Below are positions 45,433-55,277 of a stretch of 64,000 nucleotides of DNA, piece by piece (the stretch's first letter is position 1; every line of letters starts with the position of its first letter). The position numbers and the translations under genes are program-made. A model generated the notes under the pieces. That model was given only the letters and a program-made list of their open reading frames with translations, was not told where the DNA came from and searched no databases. The stretch lies in NCBI RefSeq assembly GCF_011046895.1, contig NZ_CP049250.1:2020501-2084500 (forward strand). The letters run 5' to 3'. Origin of the DNA: Rhizobium rhizoryzae. GTDB taxonomy: Bacteria > Pseudomonadota > Alphaproteobacteria > Rhizobiales > Rhizobiaceae.

Positions 45433-46416
45433 TCATAAATGATCCCGACCGTGGGGTGTGTCGAGATCGAGTTGTGGTCCAACCGGCACCACACCTGTCG
45501 GATTGATCGTCTTGTGGCTTCGATAATAATGATGCTTGATGTGGCGGAGATTGACCGTCTGCCTGATGCCGGGGTGCTGATACAAATCCCGCAGATATCC
45601 CGAGAGTGCTGGATAATCAGCGATGCGGCGAATATTGCATTTGAAGTGGCCGACATAGACCGGATCGAACCGCACAAGGGTCGTGAAAAGACGCCAGTCC
45701 GCTTCCGTCAACTGGCTGCCGAAGAGATAGCGCTGTTGTGTTAGGCGGCGGTCGAGCTCATCCAGCATGGCGAATAGCGCGGTCACATTCTCCTCATAGG
45801 CAGCCTGCGTCGTCGCAAATCCAGCCTTGTAGACGCCGTTGTTGACCGCATCGTAGATGCGGGCGTTCAGCGCATCAATCTCTGTTCTCAACGATGATGG
45901 ATAGAAGTCGAGCGTCGAGCCCGTCAGTGCATCAAAGGCCGAATTGAACATGCGGATGATTTCCGCCGATTCGTTAGAGACGATCGTCTCGTTCTTCTTG
46001 TCCCAGAGAACCGGCACCGTTACGCGGCCTGAATAGGTCGAATGCGCGCGCACATAGACCTGCCAGAGTGCGCGACTGCCGAACAGATGATCCGGCGTTG
46101 CATCCGGATCATCCTCCGTTTTGAATTCCCAGCCGTTATCGAGCATCAGAGGGCTGACGATGGATACGCTGATCATGTCCTCCAAGTTTTTCAGGGTTCG
46201 GAAAATCAGCGTGCGGTGCGCCCAGGGACAGGCGAGTGATACATAAAGGTGGTAGCGGCCCGCTTCTGCCTTAAAGCCGCCTTGACCGGACGGACCCGCA
46301 GAGCCATCCGGCGTGATCCAGTTGCGAAAGCGGGAGGCATCGCGCTTGAAATGCCCGCCCGTCGACTTCGTATCATACCAGACGTTCTGCCACTGGCCTT
46401 CGACAAGCATTCCCAT
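45433..46416 (-). CDS. Glutathionyl-hydroquinone reductase (Xi-class GST)
   Basis: 327 residues from ATG 46416 (SD GAGGAG); the upstream open frame lacks support. Active-site cysteine C63 (LACPWAHRT), then the Xi-class signature PVLWDKKNETIVSNESAEIIRM. Reduces glutathionyl-hydroquinones, using a second glutathione, for quinone detoxification or degradation of aromatic compounds. No catabolic cluster nearby. Confidence 0.92.
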   Translation of the reverse strand: MGMLVEGQWQNVWYDTKSTGGHFKRDASRFRNWITPDGSAGPSGQGGFKAEAGRYHLYVSLACPWAHRTLIFRTLKNLEDMISVSIVSPLMLDNGWEFKTEDDPDATPDHLFGSRALWQVYVRAHSTYSGRVTVPVLWDKKNETIVSNESAEIIRMFNSAFDALTGSTLDFYPSSLRTEIDALNARIYDAVNNGVYKAGFATTQAAYEENVTALFAMLDELDRRLTQQRYLFGSQLTEADWRLFTTLVRFDPVYVGHFKCNIRRIADYPALSGYLRDLYQHPGIRQTVNLRHIKHHYYRSHKTINPTGVVPVGPQLDLDTPHGRDHL

Positions 46417-46660
46417 GCGTTCATTCTCCTCGCTGTCGTCGTTGCAACGATACAAGTCCTCGAATGAAAAGCGAGTTCCGCAATGAAGACAGTGTGTTTT
46501 CGATAGACGACTATAAATTTTACTGTTATTGCGATTTTCCAAGTGAGGAAATCGACAATGGCCCAGACCCTGACACTTCGACGACGTTGATTGAACTGCC
46601 GGACGCCCCCTTGGCGTCGTTCACAATGCCGTTGTTTTGTCTTATATGGTCTGGCTGCTC

Positions 46661-47194
46661 ATGAACAAGCACGATCTCGTCTACCTCACTGAAGATGCTT
46701 CCCACGATGAAATCATCGAGTTGATCAATGCCGAGGCCTTTGGTCCCGGTCGGTTCACCAAGTCATCGCAGCGTATTCGCGAACAGGGTCCGCATGACCG
46801 CTCGCTCTCCTTCATCTGCGCCGATGACGGCGAGACGATTGCCTCTGTGCGGATGACCGCAGTGAGAGCAGGCGGGGTTGACGGGCATCTGCTGGGGCCG
46901 CTTGCCGTGCGGCCATCGCACAAGAACCGGGGTATCGGACGTGAACTGGTTCGCATCGCAATCGAGGCCGCACGGCGTAAGGGCTCTGAGGCCGTCATTC
47001 TTGTCGGCGATGCTCCTTATTACATGCCCCTCGGGTTCGAGCGTGTTGCCTACAACGCGCTGACTTTCCCGGGACCAACCGATCCGGCGCGCATTCTGGT
47101 CGTGCCACTTGGCGAAAATGTTCATGCCCGTCTGAAAGGCGAAATTGCCTGGCAGGATTGGCAACCGGTGGCTCTGGCTCTCGCCGCGGAATAA
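46661..47194 (+). CDS. GNAT family N-acetyltransferase (YhbS-like)
   Basis: 177 residues from ATG 46661; earlier starts exist (46646, 46637) and no SD decides. Acetyl-CoA binding region RPSHKNRGIGRELVRIAIEAARRKG is the GNAT motif A, followed by VGDAPYYMPLGFERV. Substrate unknown. Convergent with the other GNAT gene. Confidence 0.82.
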   Translation: MNKHDLVYLTEDASHDEIIELINAEAFGPGRFTKSSQRIREQGPHDRSLSFICADDGETIASVRMTAVRAGGVDGHLLGPLAVRPSHKNRGIGRELVRIAIEAARRKGSEAVILVGDAPYYMPLGFERVAYNALTFPGPTDPARILVVPLGENVHARLKGEIAWQDWQPVALALAAE

Positions 47195-47199
47195 GCTTC

Positions 47200-47619
47200 T
47201 CAGAAAACCTTGTTCAGCCAAGTGATGAATTGGCCGCCGGACATCGGGCCGTTCTTGCCGATGATCCTGTAGCCGTATTTCAGATAGGTCTGCAGCGCAT
47301 CTGGGTTCATGGTGTCGAGATAGGCCCCGACACAGCCTCGTGCACGCGCTTCGTTCTCCGCCATGCTCAAGAGTCGGCCAGCAAGGCCATGACCGCGATT
47401 TTCATCCGGTATGAAGAGCAGCTGAACATAGAGCCAGTCGCGGGCCGTCCAGCCGATCAATCCGCCCGTGATCTCTCCAGTCTCTGAACGGAGGTAGATG
47501 CCGAGGTCGCGTTTGCTGCTCTCGCCGAACCGCGCATTGTTGTACGCGACCAGAGGCCCTCGGATAGCCTCTTCCATATCCGGCGTCACGACGTCGGAAA
47601 CAACCAGATCAAATGCCAT
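47200..47619 (-). CDS. GNAT family N-acetyltransferase
   Basis: 139 residues. Motif A FIPDENRGHGLAGRLLSMAENEARARG and motif B AYLDTMNPDALQTYLKYGYRI. The start codon directly follows the TAA of the preceding membrane protein gene, so it is likely translated as the last gene of the moxR operon. Resembles GNATs that acetylate small substrates; no specific target. Confidence 0.82.
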   Translation of the reverse strand: MAFDLVVSDVVTPDMEEAIRGPLVAYNNARFGESSKRDLGIYLRSETGEITGGLIGWTARDWLYVQLLFIPDENRGHGLAGRLLSMAENEARARGCVGAYLDTMNPDALQTYLKYGYRIIGKNGPMSGGQFITWLNKVF

Positions 47620-49692
47620 TTATCGTCCTTCGCGCCACCACATGGCGGAAATTGCCAGAAGAAGCGCTGCCAGTCCTGCAAAACCGGCGAAAAGCGGTGT
47701 CGAATCGATACCCTTCAGCACGGTTTCATCTGTCATGCGGATGACCATCCGGTTTGGATCATTGATCCTGACCTCGCCACGCACAGGCAGGAGATCGGGG
47801 ATCGTCACGCCGTCGCCATTGGCCACGCGGCTGATCAAACCCCGCGTTTTCTGGGAATAGGGTGCAAGTACATCGCCGGTGGAAATCATGGCCTGGAATT
47901 CGGGCGCATCGACATTGCCGATATGAACCAGCGTCGAGAGGTCGCCATTGCGTATTTCGAACAGGCCGGTTTCATCCATCCGCTTCTCGATCCGGTAGAG
48001 ACCCGGACCTGCCGCCGTGAAGGCGACGGTTTCTGTCTTGCCCGACGGATAGCGAATGGTCGCTGGACCCGGATCGTCGCCGATGGTCTGGCGCGTCGCC
48101 TCCAGGGTTCGGCCGACGGCGCGCGCAGTCAGCGCTTCCTCTTCGAGCTCCGGCTCTTTCATCAGCCAGTGCGCAATGCGCCGGTAGAGCGCCACATGCG
48201 GGCCGCCGCCTTCGAAACCTCGGGCCCATAACCAGCCCTGATCGGACAAGAGAGTAGCAATACGCCCTTCGCCCTTTCGATCCAGGACGAGGAGAGGGCG
48301 GGTGCCGTCGCCCAGCATCACTGTCTGGCCCTGCGGCGGATCCACATCCACCGTGCGGAACCAGCGTCCCCAGGCCGGCGGCTCTGCGGCTGCGCCATCC
48401 AGTCCACGCGTCACAGGGTGCTTCTTGCCTTCATCCGAAAGTCGCGGGAAGAACGGAGCATTGTGGACGCTGCCGCTCGGCAGGGCAGGTAGAACCGTAG
48501 AGAGTGGTGTGAGCGCAATTGACGAATCGCCGGCATATTCCGGGCCTGCTGCCACCAGCAGGGCGCCACCCTTTTCCACATATTGCGCGATATAATCGTA
48601 ATAGAGCATCGGCAGGATGGGGGTCGTGCCGATGTTCTGGTAGCGGTCGAGGATGATCAGGTCGAAATCATTGATCTTCTCGATGAACAATTCGCGCGTC
48701 GGAAAGGCGATTAGGGACAGTTCGTTGATCGGCGTGCCATCCTGCTTGAAGCTTGGCCGAAGAATGGTGAAATGCACCAGGTCGACGGAGGCATCTGATT
48801 TCAACAGGTTGCGCCATGCGCGCTCACCGGCATGCGGTTCGCCTGATACCAGCAGAACGCGCAGGTTCTGGCGAATGCCATCAATGACATGGACGGCGCG
48901 ATTGTTGGCGGCGCTCACCTCTCCGGCCACTTCCGGCACGGAGAACTCCATGATGTTGTTGCCACCACGCGGCACATTGAAGCGGAAGGGGATCGGAACG
49001 CCCGGATTTGCCTGCAGGTTGCCAATCACTTCGCCGTTCATGCGGATGGTGACGGACGCAGCCCCGCCCGGTGCCGGACCTTCGTCCACCACGCGAAGGG
49101 TCATCTCCTGCTCTTCTCCGACAATGCCGAAGCGCGGCGCCTTTACGACCTGGACGCGCCGGTCATATTCTCCGGCACGACCGGTGATCAGTCCGTGGAT
49201 CGGTGCGGTAAAGCCGAGATCCTGATTTGTTCCGGGCAGATCATGCACCTGTCCGTCCGTCAGGAAGATCGCGCCGCCCACCCGCGCAGGCGGAACATCC
49301 GCGATCGCTGCGTTGAGCGAGGACCAGAGACGGGTCGAGGGTGTGTCGGTATCCTCATCCTTCACCTCAACGATGCGCGGCTCGATGCGGGGAAAACGTG
49401 AAAGACGGTCGGTCAGTGCCTGTAATGCCTGATCAGTCTGGCGGGTACGCTCGGCCGTTTGCTGGCTCTGTGAGCGGTCCACAATCACCGGAACGATGGT
49501 CGACAGGGGCTCCCTGTCTTCCTGCGTCAGGGTTGGATTGGTCAGCGACAGGAGAAGAACAGCAAGCGCAACGGCGCGAAGCGTTGCGCCCCGCATGCCG
49601 CGCCAAAGCGAAAGCACGACCAGCACAAGTGCGAAAACGCCAAGAACGACAAGAACGGACCACGGCAGAAAGGGTGAGAATTCAATATTCAT
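47620..49692 (-). CDS. Membrane protein with GATase1-like domain, moxR/Bat operon
   Basis: 690 residues with two N-terminal helices (about 10-50) and one C-terminal helix (about 668-685), so a large domain faces the periplasm. It has a von Willebrand-like start (VPVIVDRSQS, then GGAIFLTDGQVHDLPG, a MIDAS-like D-x-S-x-S partially kept), then a GATase1-like region (LLVAAGPEYAGDSS). This is the usual last member of the alphaproteobacterial MoxR-DUF58-BatA cluster. Molecular role unknown. Confidence 0.75.
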   Translation of the reverse strand: MNIEFSPFLPWSVLVVLGVFALVLVVLSLWRGMRGATLRAVALAVLLLSLTNPTLTQEDREPLSTIVPVIVDRSQSQQTAERTRQTDQALQALTDRLSRFPRIEPRIVEVKDEDTDTPSTRLWSSLNAAIADVPPARVGGAIFLTDGQVHDLPGTNQDLGFTAPIHGLITGRAGEYDRRVQVVKAPRFGIVGEEQEMTLRVVDEGPAPGGAASVTIRMNGEVIGNLQANPGVPIPFRFNVPRGGNNIMEFSVPEVAGEVSAANNRAVHVIDGIRQNLRVLLVSGEPHAGERAWRNLLKSDASVDLVHFTILRPSFKQDGTPINELSLIAFPTRELFIEKINDFDLIILDRYQNIGTTPILPMLYYDYIAQYVEKGGALLVAAGPEYAGDSSIALTPLSTVLPALPSGSVHNAPFFPRLSDEGKKHPVTRGLDGAAAEPPAWGRWFRTVDVDPPQGQTVMLGDGTRPLLVLDRKGEGRIATLLSDQGWLWARGFEGGGPHVALYRRIAHWLMKEPELEEEALTARAVGRTLEATRQTIGDDPGPATIRYPSGKTETVAFTAAGPGLYRIEKRMDETGLFEIRNGDLSTLVHIGNVDAPEFQAMISTGDVLAPYSQKTRGLISRVANGDGVTIPDLLPVRGEVRINDPNRMVIRMTDETVLKGIDSTPLFAGFAGLAALLLAISAMWWREGR

Positions 49693-49701
49693 CCCGATAT
49701 C

Positions 49702-52509
49702 CTACTGGCCAAGCCGCTGCAGCAGATCCGGCACATGAACCTGATCCGCCTTGTAGTTGCCGGTCAGCATGTACATCATGATGTTCACGCCGGTTCGATA
49801 GGCATATTCGCGCTGCATTTCGTCCGAGGGCACGGTCGGCAGCAGCGGGATGCCGTTTGCATCGATCGCCCAGGCACCCGCCAGATCGTTGGCCGTAATC
49901 AGGATCGGGCTGACGCCATCCCCGGACGCGGCGAGCGGACGATCCGGATTGCGCGCTTCCTGGCGAGCCTGCACCCACATGGGGCTTCCGCTGTAGCGAC
50001 CCGGAAAATTGGACAGGAGATAAAAGGCGCGCGTCAGGATGTGGTCGGCGGGCGCTGGTTCCAATGCCGGAATATCGACGTTGGCCAGAATGTCCTGCAG
50101 CCGCTGGCCATTGGCTGAGGTCGAGCTGCCATCGAACGACGAGATCTGGTCGCGGGTATCGAACAGAACCGTGCCGCCGTTTCGCATATAGGCATCGATC
50201 CGCGAAATTGTTGCCGCGCTGGGCATAGGCGCTGTTGCGGAGATCGGCCAATAGATCATCGGGTAGAAGGCCAGTTCATCCTTTGAGATGTCGAGGCCAA
50301 CCGGCGCGCCGGGTTCGAGAGCTGTGCGGAATGTCAGGAACTGGGTGAGACCTTCGAGGCCCGCTTCCGAGATACGGTCTACTTCCGGCTCGCCGGTGAT
50401 GACATAGGCAAGGTGGGTCGTATCCAGCCGCTCCAGCGCCTGTTCGTCACCGGGTCGCGCATCCGCTGCATGGGCGGGCGGAGCGGGTAGGGCAAAGGGC
50501 AGAGCAATCAAAGTTGCGAGGACAGCCGCAATCCGGCCACGACGAGCCGCTTTGGAAAAGGCACCATTCATGACAAGGACAATCAGCGTATCGAGAAGCA
50601 GGAGTATCAGCGCAAGCGTGAACAGCGCAGGCCTCAGCGACACGGCTTCGCGGCCAATGAGACCCTCACGGGCAACGGTCATGCCCTCGGCAGACATGTT
50701 GACGGGTTCGAGTTTGGCTGTTGGGGGCAGCAGGTTGACCGCGCTGAAGCCGTCCTCATTGCCATAAAGCCCTGGCGGATGATCGAAGGATGCGGATGTA
50801 ACCTTCCCCGGGGCTGTCGTCAGCGGTTTTGCCGAGCCGATCTGAGTTGTCAGAACGCCTTCAGCATTCAGCAGCCGATAGGGCGGCAGGGCCACGGCAG
50901 CCTCTCCGCCCTGCGAAGCGGTTTGCGCTCCACCGGCACGGGCAACCTGCATCAGGCGGCGCAGCATTTCAACGAAGGATCCGGACAGAGGCAGGTCTGA
51001 CCATGTTGCCTCCGCACTGACGTGGAAAAGCACGATGCGGCCGGCGTTTACCTCACGGGTGGTCACCAGCGGTGTTCCATCGGCAAGGCTTGCCCAGGTG
51101 CGCTCCGCCAGATCCGGCGAGGGTTCGGCAAGCACTTGACGGTTGACGGTGACGTCTCCCGCGCGTGGCATCCCGGCAAAGGGCCCGATCGTTGGAAAAT
51201 CAGCAAGCGGCTGCGGTTCCGCCCAGGAAAGAGCGCCACCCAGCGCACGCTCGCCGCGGCGCAGATTGACAGGCACCAGCGGATCGTCTGCCGGTGCCGC
51301 TGCGAGACGCGGACCGGCGAAACGAATCAACACGCCACCGCGCGACAGCCAGCGTTGCAGCGGCTCGTAGGTTTCTGCAGGCAAGCGGCCAATATCTGCC
51401 ATGATGATGGCGGATGGATTGGTGTTCAGAACCTCCGGCAGCGATGCCGTCAGATCCGAGCTCTTGGGCTCAATGATGTCCGCATAGGGCTGCAAGGCGC
51501 GACTGATGTAATAGAGCGGCTGAAGAAGCGGCTGCACTTCATTGCTGCTATCGCCGGAGAGAAGGGCAACACGGCGACGCTTGAAGCCATCATCCAGAAG
51601 ATGGGTCGATCCTGCGGTAGCAAGGCCATCGATTGCAAGCCGTGCGAAGTCGTTGCGCAATTCGAATGGCGCTGCAATTTCAGCCGTGGCCGTTGAAGCG
51701 CCTGCCGCGAAGTTCAAGGGCGCGGTTGCGAGTGAACGACCCTGCTGATCGAGTGCGTTGACGGTGAGGCTGCGGGCACTATCGCGCGACAGGCGCTCGA
51801 CGGTCACTTTCATGGCCCCCGAATCGTTCGCAGCCTGCGTCAGCGCAACCGCGTTTGAGCCTTCACCGGTGATCAGGCGCACATCTGCCGCCGACAGACT
51901 GGAGAGGTCTGCCACCATGTCCGCGTCTTCAGCCGTTGCAATGCCGTCGCTCAGATATGCGATAGTGCCGGGACGCGAGCCGTTGAAGGCTTCGACAAGG
52001 GCATCTGCCGCGCGTTCTCTCATGGGCGGAAGTGGTTTGGGTTGCGCTGCGGCCAGCTTCTCACGGGCAGCGGCGGCACTTGCAGGGACCGCGTCATGCG
52101 TTGCATCCGTCGTGAACACGATGGAAACCGGCAGGTTGGCCTGCTCCGCATCGTCAATCAACATCGCAGCCGTTTCCACGCGACGCTGCCAGTCGGCGGT
52201 CGTGGACCAGCTGTTATCGACGATCAGAGCAAGTGGCCCCCCATTGTTCAAGGAGCCGGTCCGGGGGTTCAGAACGGGGTTTGCAATGGCGAAGATCAGT
52301 GCGGCTGCCATCAGCATCCGCAGAAGCGTCAACCACCAGGGACTCTGGGCGGGGGTTTCCTCCCGCTTCAGAACCTTGGCGAGAATGGCCAGCGGCGGAA
52401 ATATTTCTGAACGCGGCTTCGGTGGTGTCAGGCGCAGCAGCCACCAGATGGCAGGCAGCACCACAAGTGCGATGAGGATGAATGGGCTTGCGAAGGCGAG
52501 GGCTCCCAT
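49702..52509 (-). CDS. BatA/DUF4159 double-domain membrane protein
   Basis: 935 residues. The N-terminal ~80 residues are the BatA aerotolerance domain (PF07584; FASPFILIALVVLPAIWWLLRLTPPKPR). A VWA-like domain follows (ALIVDNSWST, MIDAS DxSxS; TIAYLSDGIA), then a GATase1-like part. A membrane helix occurs near 635-655, and the C-terminal ~235 residues are DUF4159 after a signal-like segment. Its stop is 9 bases before the 690-aa gene; its start overlaps the DUF58 stop by one base. Thought to act in the periplasm with MoxR, not proven. Confidence 0.78.
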   Translation of the reverse strand: MGALAFASPFILIALVVLPAIWWLLRLTPPKPRSEIFPPLAILAKVLKREETPAQSPWWLTLLRMLMAAALIFAIANPVLNPRTGSLNNGGPLALIVDNSWSTTADWQRRVETAAMLIDDAEQANLPVSIVFTTDATHDAVPASAAAAREKLAAAQPKPLPPMRERAADALVEAFNGSRPGTIAYLSDGIATAEDADMVADLSSLSAADVRLITGEGSNAVALTQAANDSGAMKVTVERLSRDSARSLTVNALDQQGRSLATAPLNFAAGASTATAEIAAPFELRNDFARLAIDGLATAGSTHLLDDGFKRRRVALLSGDSSNEVQPLLQPLYYISRALQPYADIIEPKSSDLTASLPEVLNTNPSAIIMADIGRLPAETYEPLQRWLSRGGVLIRFAGPRLAAAPADDPLVPVNLRRGERALGGALSWAEPQPLADFPTIGPFAGMPRAGDVTVNRQVLAEPSPDLAERTWASLADGTPLVTTREVNAGRIVLFHVSAEATWSDLPLSGSFVEMLRRLMQVARAGGAQTASQGGEAAVALPPYRLLNAEGVLTTQIGSAKPLTTAPGKVTSASFDHPPGLYGNEDGFSAVNLLPPTAKLEPVNMSAEGMTVAREGLIGREAVSLRPALFTLALILLLLDTLIVLVMNGAFSKAARRGRIAAVLATLIALPFALPAPPAHAADARPGDEQALERLDTTHLAYVITGEPEVDRISEAGLEGLTQFLTFRTALEPGAPVGLDISKDELAFYPMIYWPISATAPMPSAATISRIDAYMRNGGTVLFDTRDQISSFDGSSTSANGQRLQDILANVDIPALEPAPADHILTRAFYLLSNFPGRYSGSPMWVQARQEARNPDRPLAASGDGVSPILITANDLAGAWAIDANGIPLLPTVPSDEMQREYAYRTGVNIMMYMLTGNYKADQVHVPDLLQRLGQ

Positions 52510-53423
52510 CAGCGTCCTCCTGCCAGGCGTGGCGGATTGCCGGACAGATGACCGTGAACGGCCACCAGCGCCTCTGACGCCAGGTGGTCCGTGCGATGGA
52601 AGATGAAACTCCAGCCCATCCGGCGCAACGACTGGCCAAGATTTTCACGGCGCGCGAGATAGGCGCGCTGATAGTCGTCCCGCAGCGTTTCGGCTCGGCC
52701 GGATGTCAGCTTTTCACCCGTTTCCGGATCGGTGAATTCCGTGCGGCCAGCATAGGGGAAAATCTCTTCCGCCGGATCGGCGACCTCGATCACATGTCCG
52801 CGCAGGCTACGTTTTGCGAGAGGCGAGAGGCGTTCCATGATCTTGTCCGCATCGTCCAGAAAGTCACCGATGAGAACGATGTCGCTGGCGCCGCGGATCA
52901 TGTCCGTTCGAGGAAGGCCTTCGGTCGGCGGCGCATGCATGATGGCGGTTGCCAGCCTTTCTGCGGCGTTGCGGGCGGAGACAGGTTCCATCACGCCCGG
53001 GCAGCCGATGCGCTCGCCCGACCGCGCCAGGATTTCAGCCAGCGCCAGCATCAGAACCAGGGCGCGGCTTTCCTTGGACACCATGCCGTAGGTAGACTTG
53101 TACATCATCGACGGGGACATGTCGGCCCAGAGCCAGACCGTGTGGGCAGCCTCCCATTCGCGGTCACGGACATAGGCGTGGTCATCTCGAGCAGACCGTC
53201 GCCAGTCAATGCGGGAGAGGTTTTCGCCATCGGTATAGGGGCGGAACTGCCAGAAATTTTCGCCAACGCCGCGCTTGCGGCGACCATGCCAGCCGGAGAT
53301 CACCGTATTGGCAATCCGCTTCGCCTCCACCATGCAATCCGGCACGAGTGCTGCCCGCTGGCGGGCGCGCGCAAGAACTTCACTGCCGGGTGTCTGGGAA
53401 ACGATCTGGCCTATGGATGCCAC
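52509..53423 (-). CDS. DUF58 domain protein
   Basis: 304 residues. N-terminal region has RRKRGVGENFWQFRPYTDGENLSRIDWRRSARDDHAYVRDREWE, the DUF58 signature, followed by a VWA-like fold (LWADMSPSMMYKS). The operon order MoxR-DUF58-BatA is typical of chaperone/stress systems. No membrane helix, so it is cytoplasmic. Confidence 0.88.
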   Translation of the reverse strand: MASIGQIVSQTPGSEVLARARQRAALVPDCMVEAKRIANTVISGWHGRRKRGVGENFWQFRPYTDGENLSRIDWRRSARDDHAYVRDREWEAAHTVWLWADMSPSMMYKSTYGMVSKESRALVLMLALAEILARSGERIGCPGVMEPVSARNAAERLATAIMHAPPTEGLPRTDMIRGASDIVLIGDFLDDADKIMERLSPLAKRSLRGHVIEVADPAEEIFPYAGRTEFTDPETGEKLTSGRAETLRDDYQRAYLARRENLGQSLRRMGWSFIFHRTDHLASEALVAVHGHLSGNPPRLAGGR

Positions 53424-53465
53424 GCCTGCTCCTTTGAACGATGACGCATGTTACAGGATCGCCAA

Positions 53466-54479
53466 TCAGGCGTTCGATTGCTTGACGAGGCCGCTGATGA
53501 CATCGCGCACCGACATGCCCTCGGCACGCGCGGCAAATGTCAGGGCCATGCGGTGCTGGAGAACAGGTTCGGCAAGAGCGTGCACATCATCAATGGAGGG
53601 GGCTAGCCTGCCTTCATAGAGCGCACGGGCGCGCGCGCACAGCATCAGTGCCTGACCGGCTCGCGGACCCGGACCCCAGGCCACATGACGGTCTGTCATT
53701 GTATTGCCCTGACCAGGACGGGCGGAGCGCACGAGGGACAGGATCGCATCCACCACCTTGTCGCTTACCGGCATCTGGCGGATGAGCTTCTGGATTTCCT
53801 GGAGGCGCGATGCCTCGATGACCTTTGTTGCCCGTGCCTCGGCAATGCCGGTGGTATCGAGCAGGATCTGACGTTCGGCGGCGAGATCCGGGTAGAGAAC
53901 ATCCACCTGAAGGAGGAAACGGTCGAGCTGCGCTTCCGGCAGCGGGTAGGTGCCTTCCTGTTCCAGCGGATTCTGTGTTGCCAGAACGTGGAACGGCGAG
54001 GGCAAATCATAGCGCTGGCCAGCCACCGTGATGTGATATTCCTGCATGGACTGCAGCAGTGCCGACTGGGTGCGCGGGCTGGCACGGTTGATTTCGTCCG
54101 CCATCAGAAGCTGCGCGAAGACCGGACCCTTGACGAAACGGAAAGAGCGGCGGCCGTTCTCGTCCTGATCCATTACTTCGGTGCCGAGGATATCGGAGGG
54201 CATCAGGTCCGGTGTGAACTGGATGCGGTTGGCATCAAGCCCCAGCACCGTACCAAGCGTCGTAACCAGCTTCGTCTTGGCAAGGCCTGGCACGCCCACC
54301 AGAAGGGCATGGCCACCGGAGAGGACTGCAACAAGGGTGTTTTCGACAACGTGCTCCTGGCCGAAGATGACCTTGGAGACTTCCGATCGAACCGTCGAGA
54401 TGTCGGCGAGCGCCTGCTCGGCGGCAGCGACGATCGCCTTTTCGTCCAGCGGAGTTTCGGTGGAAGTCATGACGCCCAT
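53466..54479 (-). CDS. moxR: MoxR-family AAA+ ATPase
   Basis: 337 residues. Walker A GVPGLAKTK (62-70), Walker B LLMADEINRA, sensor and arginine finger region as in MoxR AAA+ proteins. MoxR ATPases remodel partner VWA proteins, here presumably DUF58 and BatA-type products downstream (42-base gap). First gene of a five-gene operon. A second ATG (54470) is in frame. Confidence 0.92.
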   Translation of the reverse strand: MGVMTSTETPLDEKAIVAAAEQALADISTVRSEVSKVIFGQEHVVENTLVAVLSGGHALLVGVPGLAKTKLVTTLGTVLGLDANRIQFTPDLMPSDILGTEVMDQDENGRRSFRFVKGPVFAQLLMADEINRASPRTQSALLQSMQEYHITVAGQRYDLPSPFHVLATQNPLEQEGTYPLPEAQLDRFLLQVDVLYPDLAAERQILLDTTGIAEARATKVIEASRLQEIQKLIRQMPVSDKVVDAILSLVRSARPGQGNTMTDRHVAWGPGPRAGQALMLCARARALYEGRLAPSIDDVHALAEPVLQHRMALTFAARAEGMSVRDVISGLVKQSNA

Positions 54480-54641
54480 TTTCGGTCTCCATCTGGCTCT
54501 TCTGACCCGGCATTATGCCGGGCGAACGAATCGTCTCGATCAAGTGTAGAATTCGCCCTTTTCAACTTATTCCCGCGATAGCGGCTGACAAGGACGTTGT
54601 GAATGACTATCTCGTGACAGAGCACTGCATTAACAGCAAGC

Positions 54642-55277
54642 GTGAATGAAATTATGGCAGACGAGACAATAAGAGCGGCAGGCGACGCTGCGGGACTGGC
54701 AGCCATGATCGCACGCGCTGCCGATCAGACCGGCAATCGTGAACGAGGATTACCGCCCGTCGAGCGTTGGAACCCGCCTTTTTGCGGTGATCTGGATATG
54801 GAAATTCGTGCCGATGGTACCTGGTTCTATCTCGGTACCCCGATCGGCAGACCGGCCCTGGTGCGCCTGTTTTCCACGGTTTTGCGCAAGGATGAAGACG
54901 GCAAGACCTATCTCGTCACACCTGTGGAAAAAGTCGGCATCCGCGTGGAGGATGCGCCGTTTCTGGCCGTTGAAATGAATGTGGCCGACAAGGCAGGATT
55001 GCCGGTCATCACGTTTCGCACAAATGTGGGTGACCTCGTCTCTGTCGATGCCGAGCATCCCCTCCGTTTCGAGATTGCTGGTGAAAAGCGACAGCTCAAA
55101 CCCTACGTCCTCGTGCGCGGGCGGCTGGAGGCGCTTGTTTCCCGCGCCGTGATGTATGATCTGGTCGAACGCGGCGAGACCGTCGAGATCGATGGCAGAG
55201 AGATGTTCGCGCTGCGATCCGGCGCGTGTCTTTTTCCGGTGATGCCCGCGGATGAACTGGATGCGTTGAGCCAATGA
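54642..55277 (+). CDS. DUF1285 family protein
   Basis: 211 residues (ATG 54642; ATG 54654 is as likely). DUF1285 (PF06938) with WNPPFCGDLDMEIRADGTWFYLGTPIGRPALVRLFSTVLR and the C-terminal SGACLFPVM. Function unknown. Its stop overlaps the NUDIX start by 4 bases and the whole DUF1285-NUDIX-cca block is an operon found in related genera. Confidence 0.85.
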   Translation: MNEIMADETIRAAGDAAGLAAMIARAADQTGNRERGLPPVERWNPPFCGDLDMEIRADGTWFYLGTPIGRPALVRLFSTVLRKDEDGKTYLVTPVEKVGIRVEDAPFLAVEMNVADKAGLPVITFRTNVGDLVSVDAEHPLRFEIAGEKRQLKPYVLVRGRLEALVSRAVMYDLVERGETVEIDGREMFALRSGACLFPVMPADELDALSQ

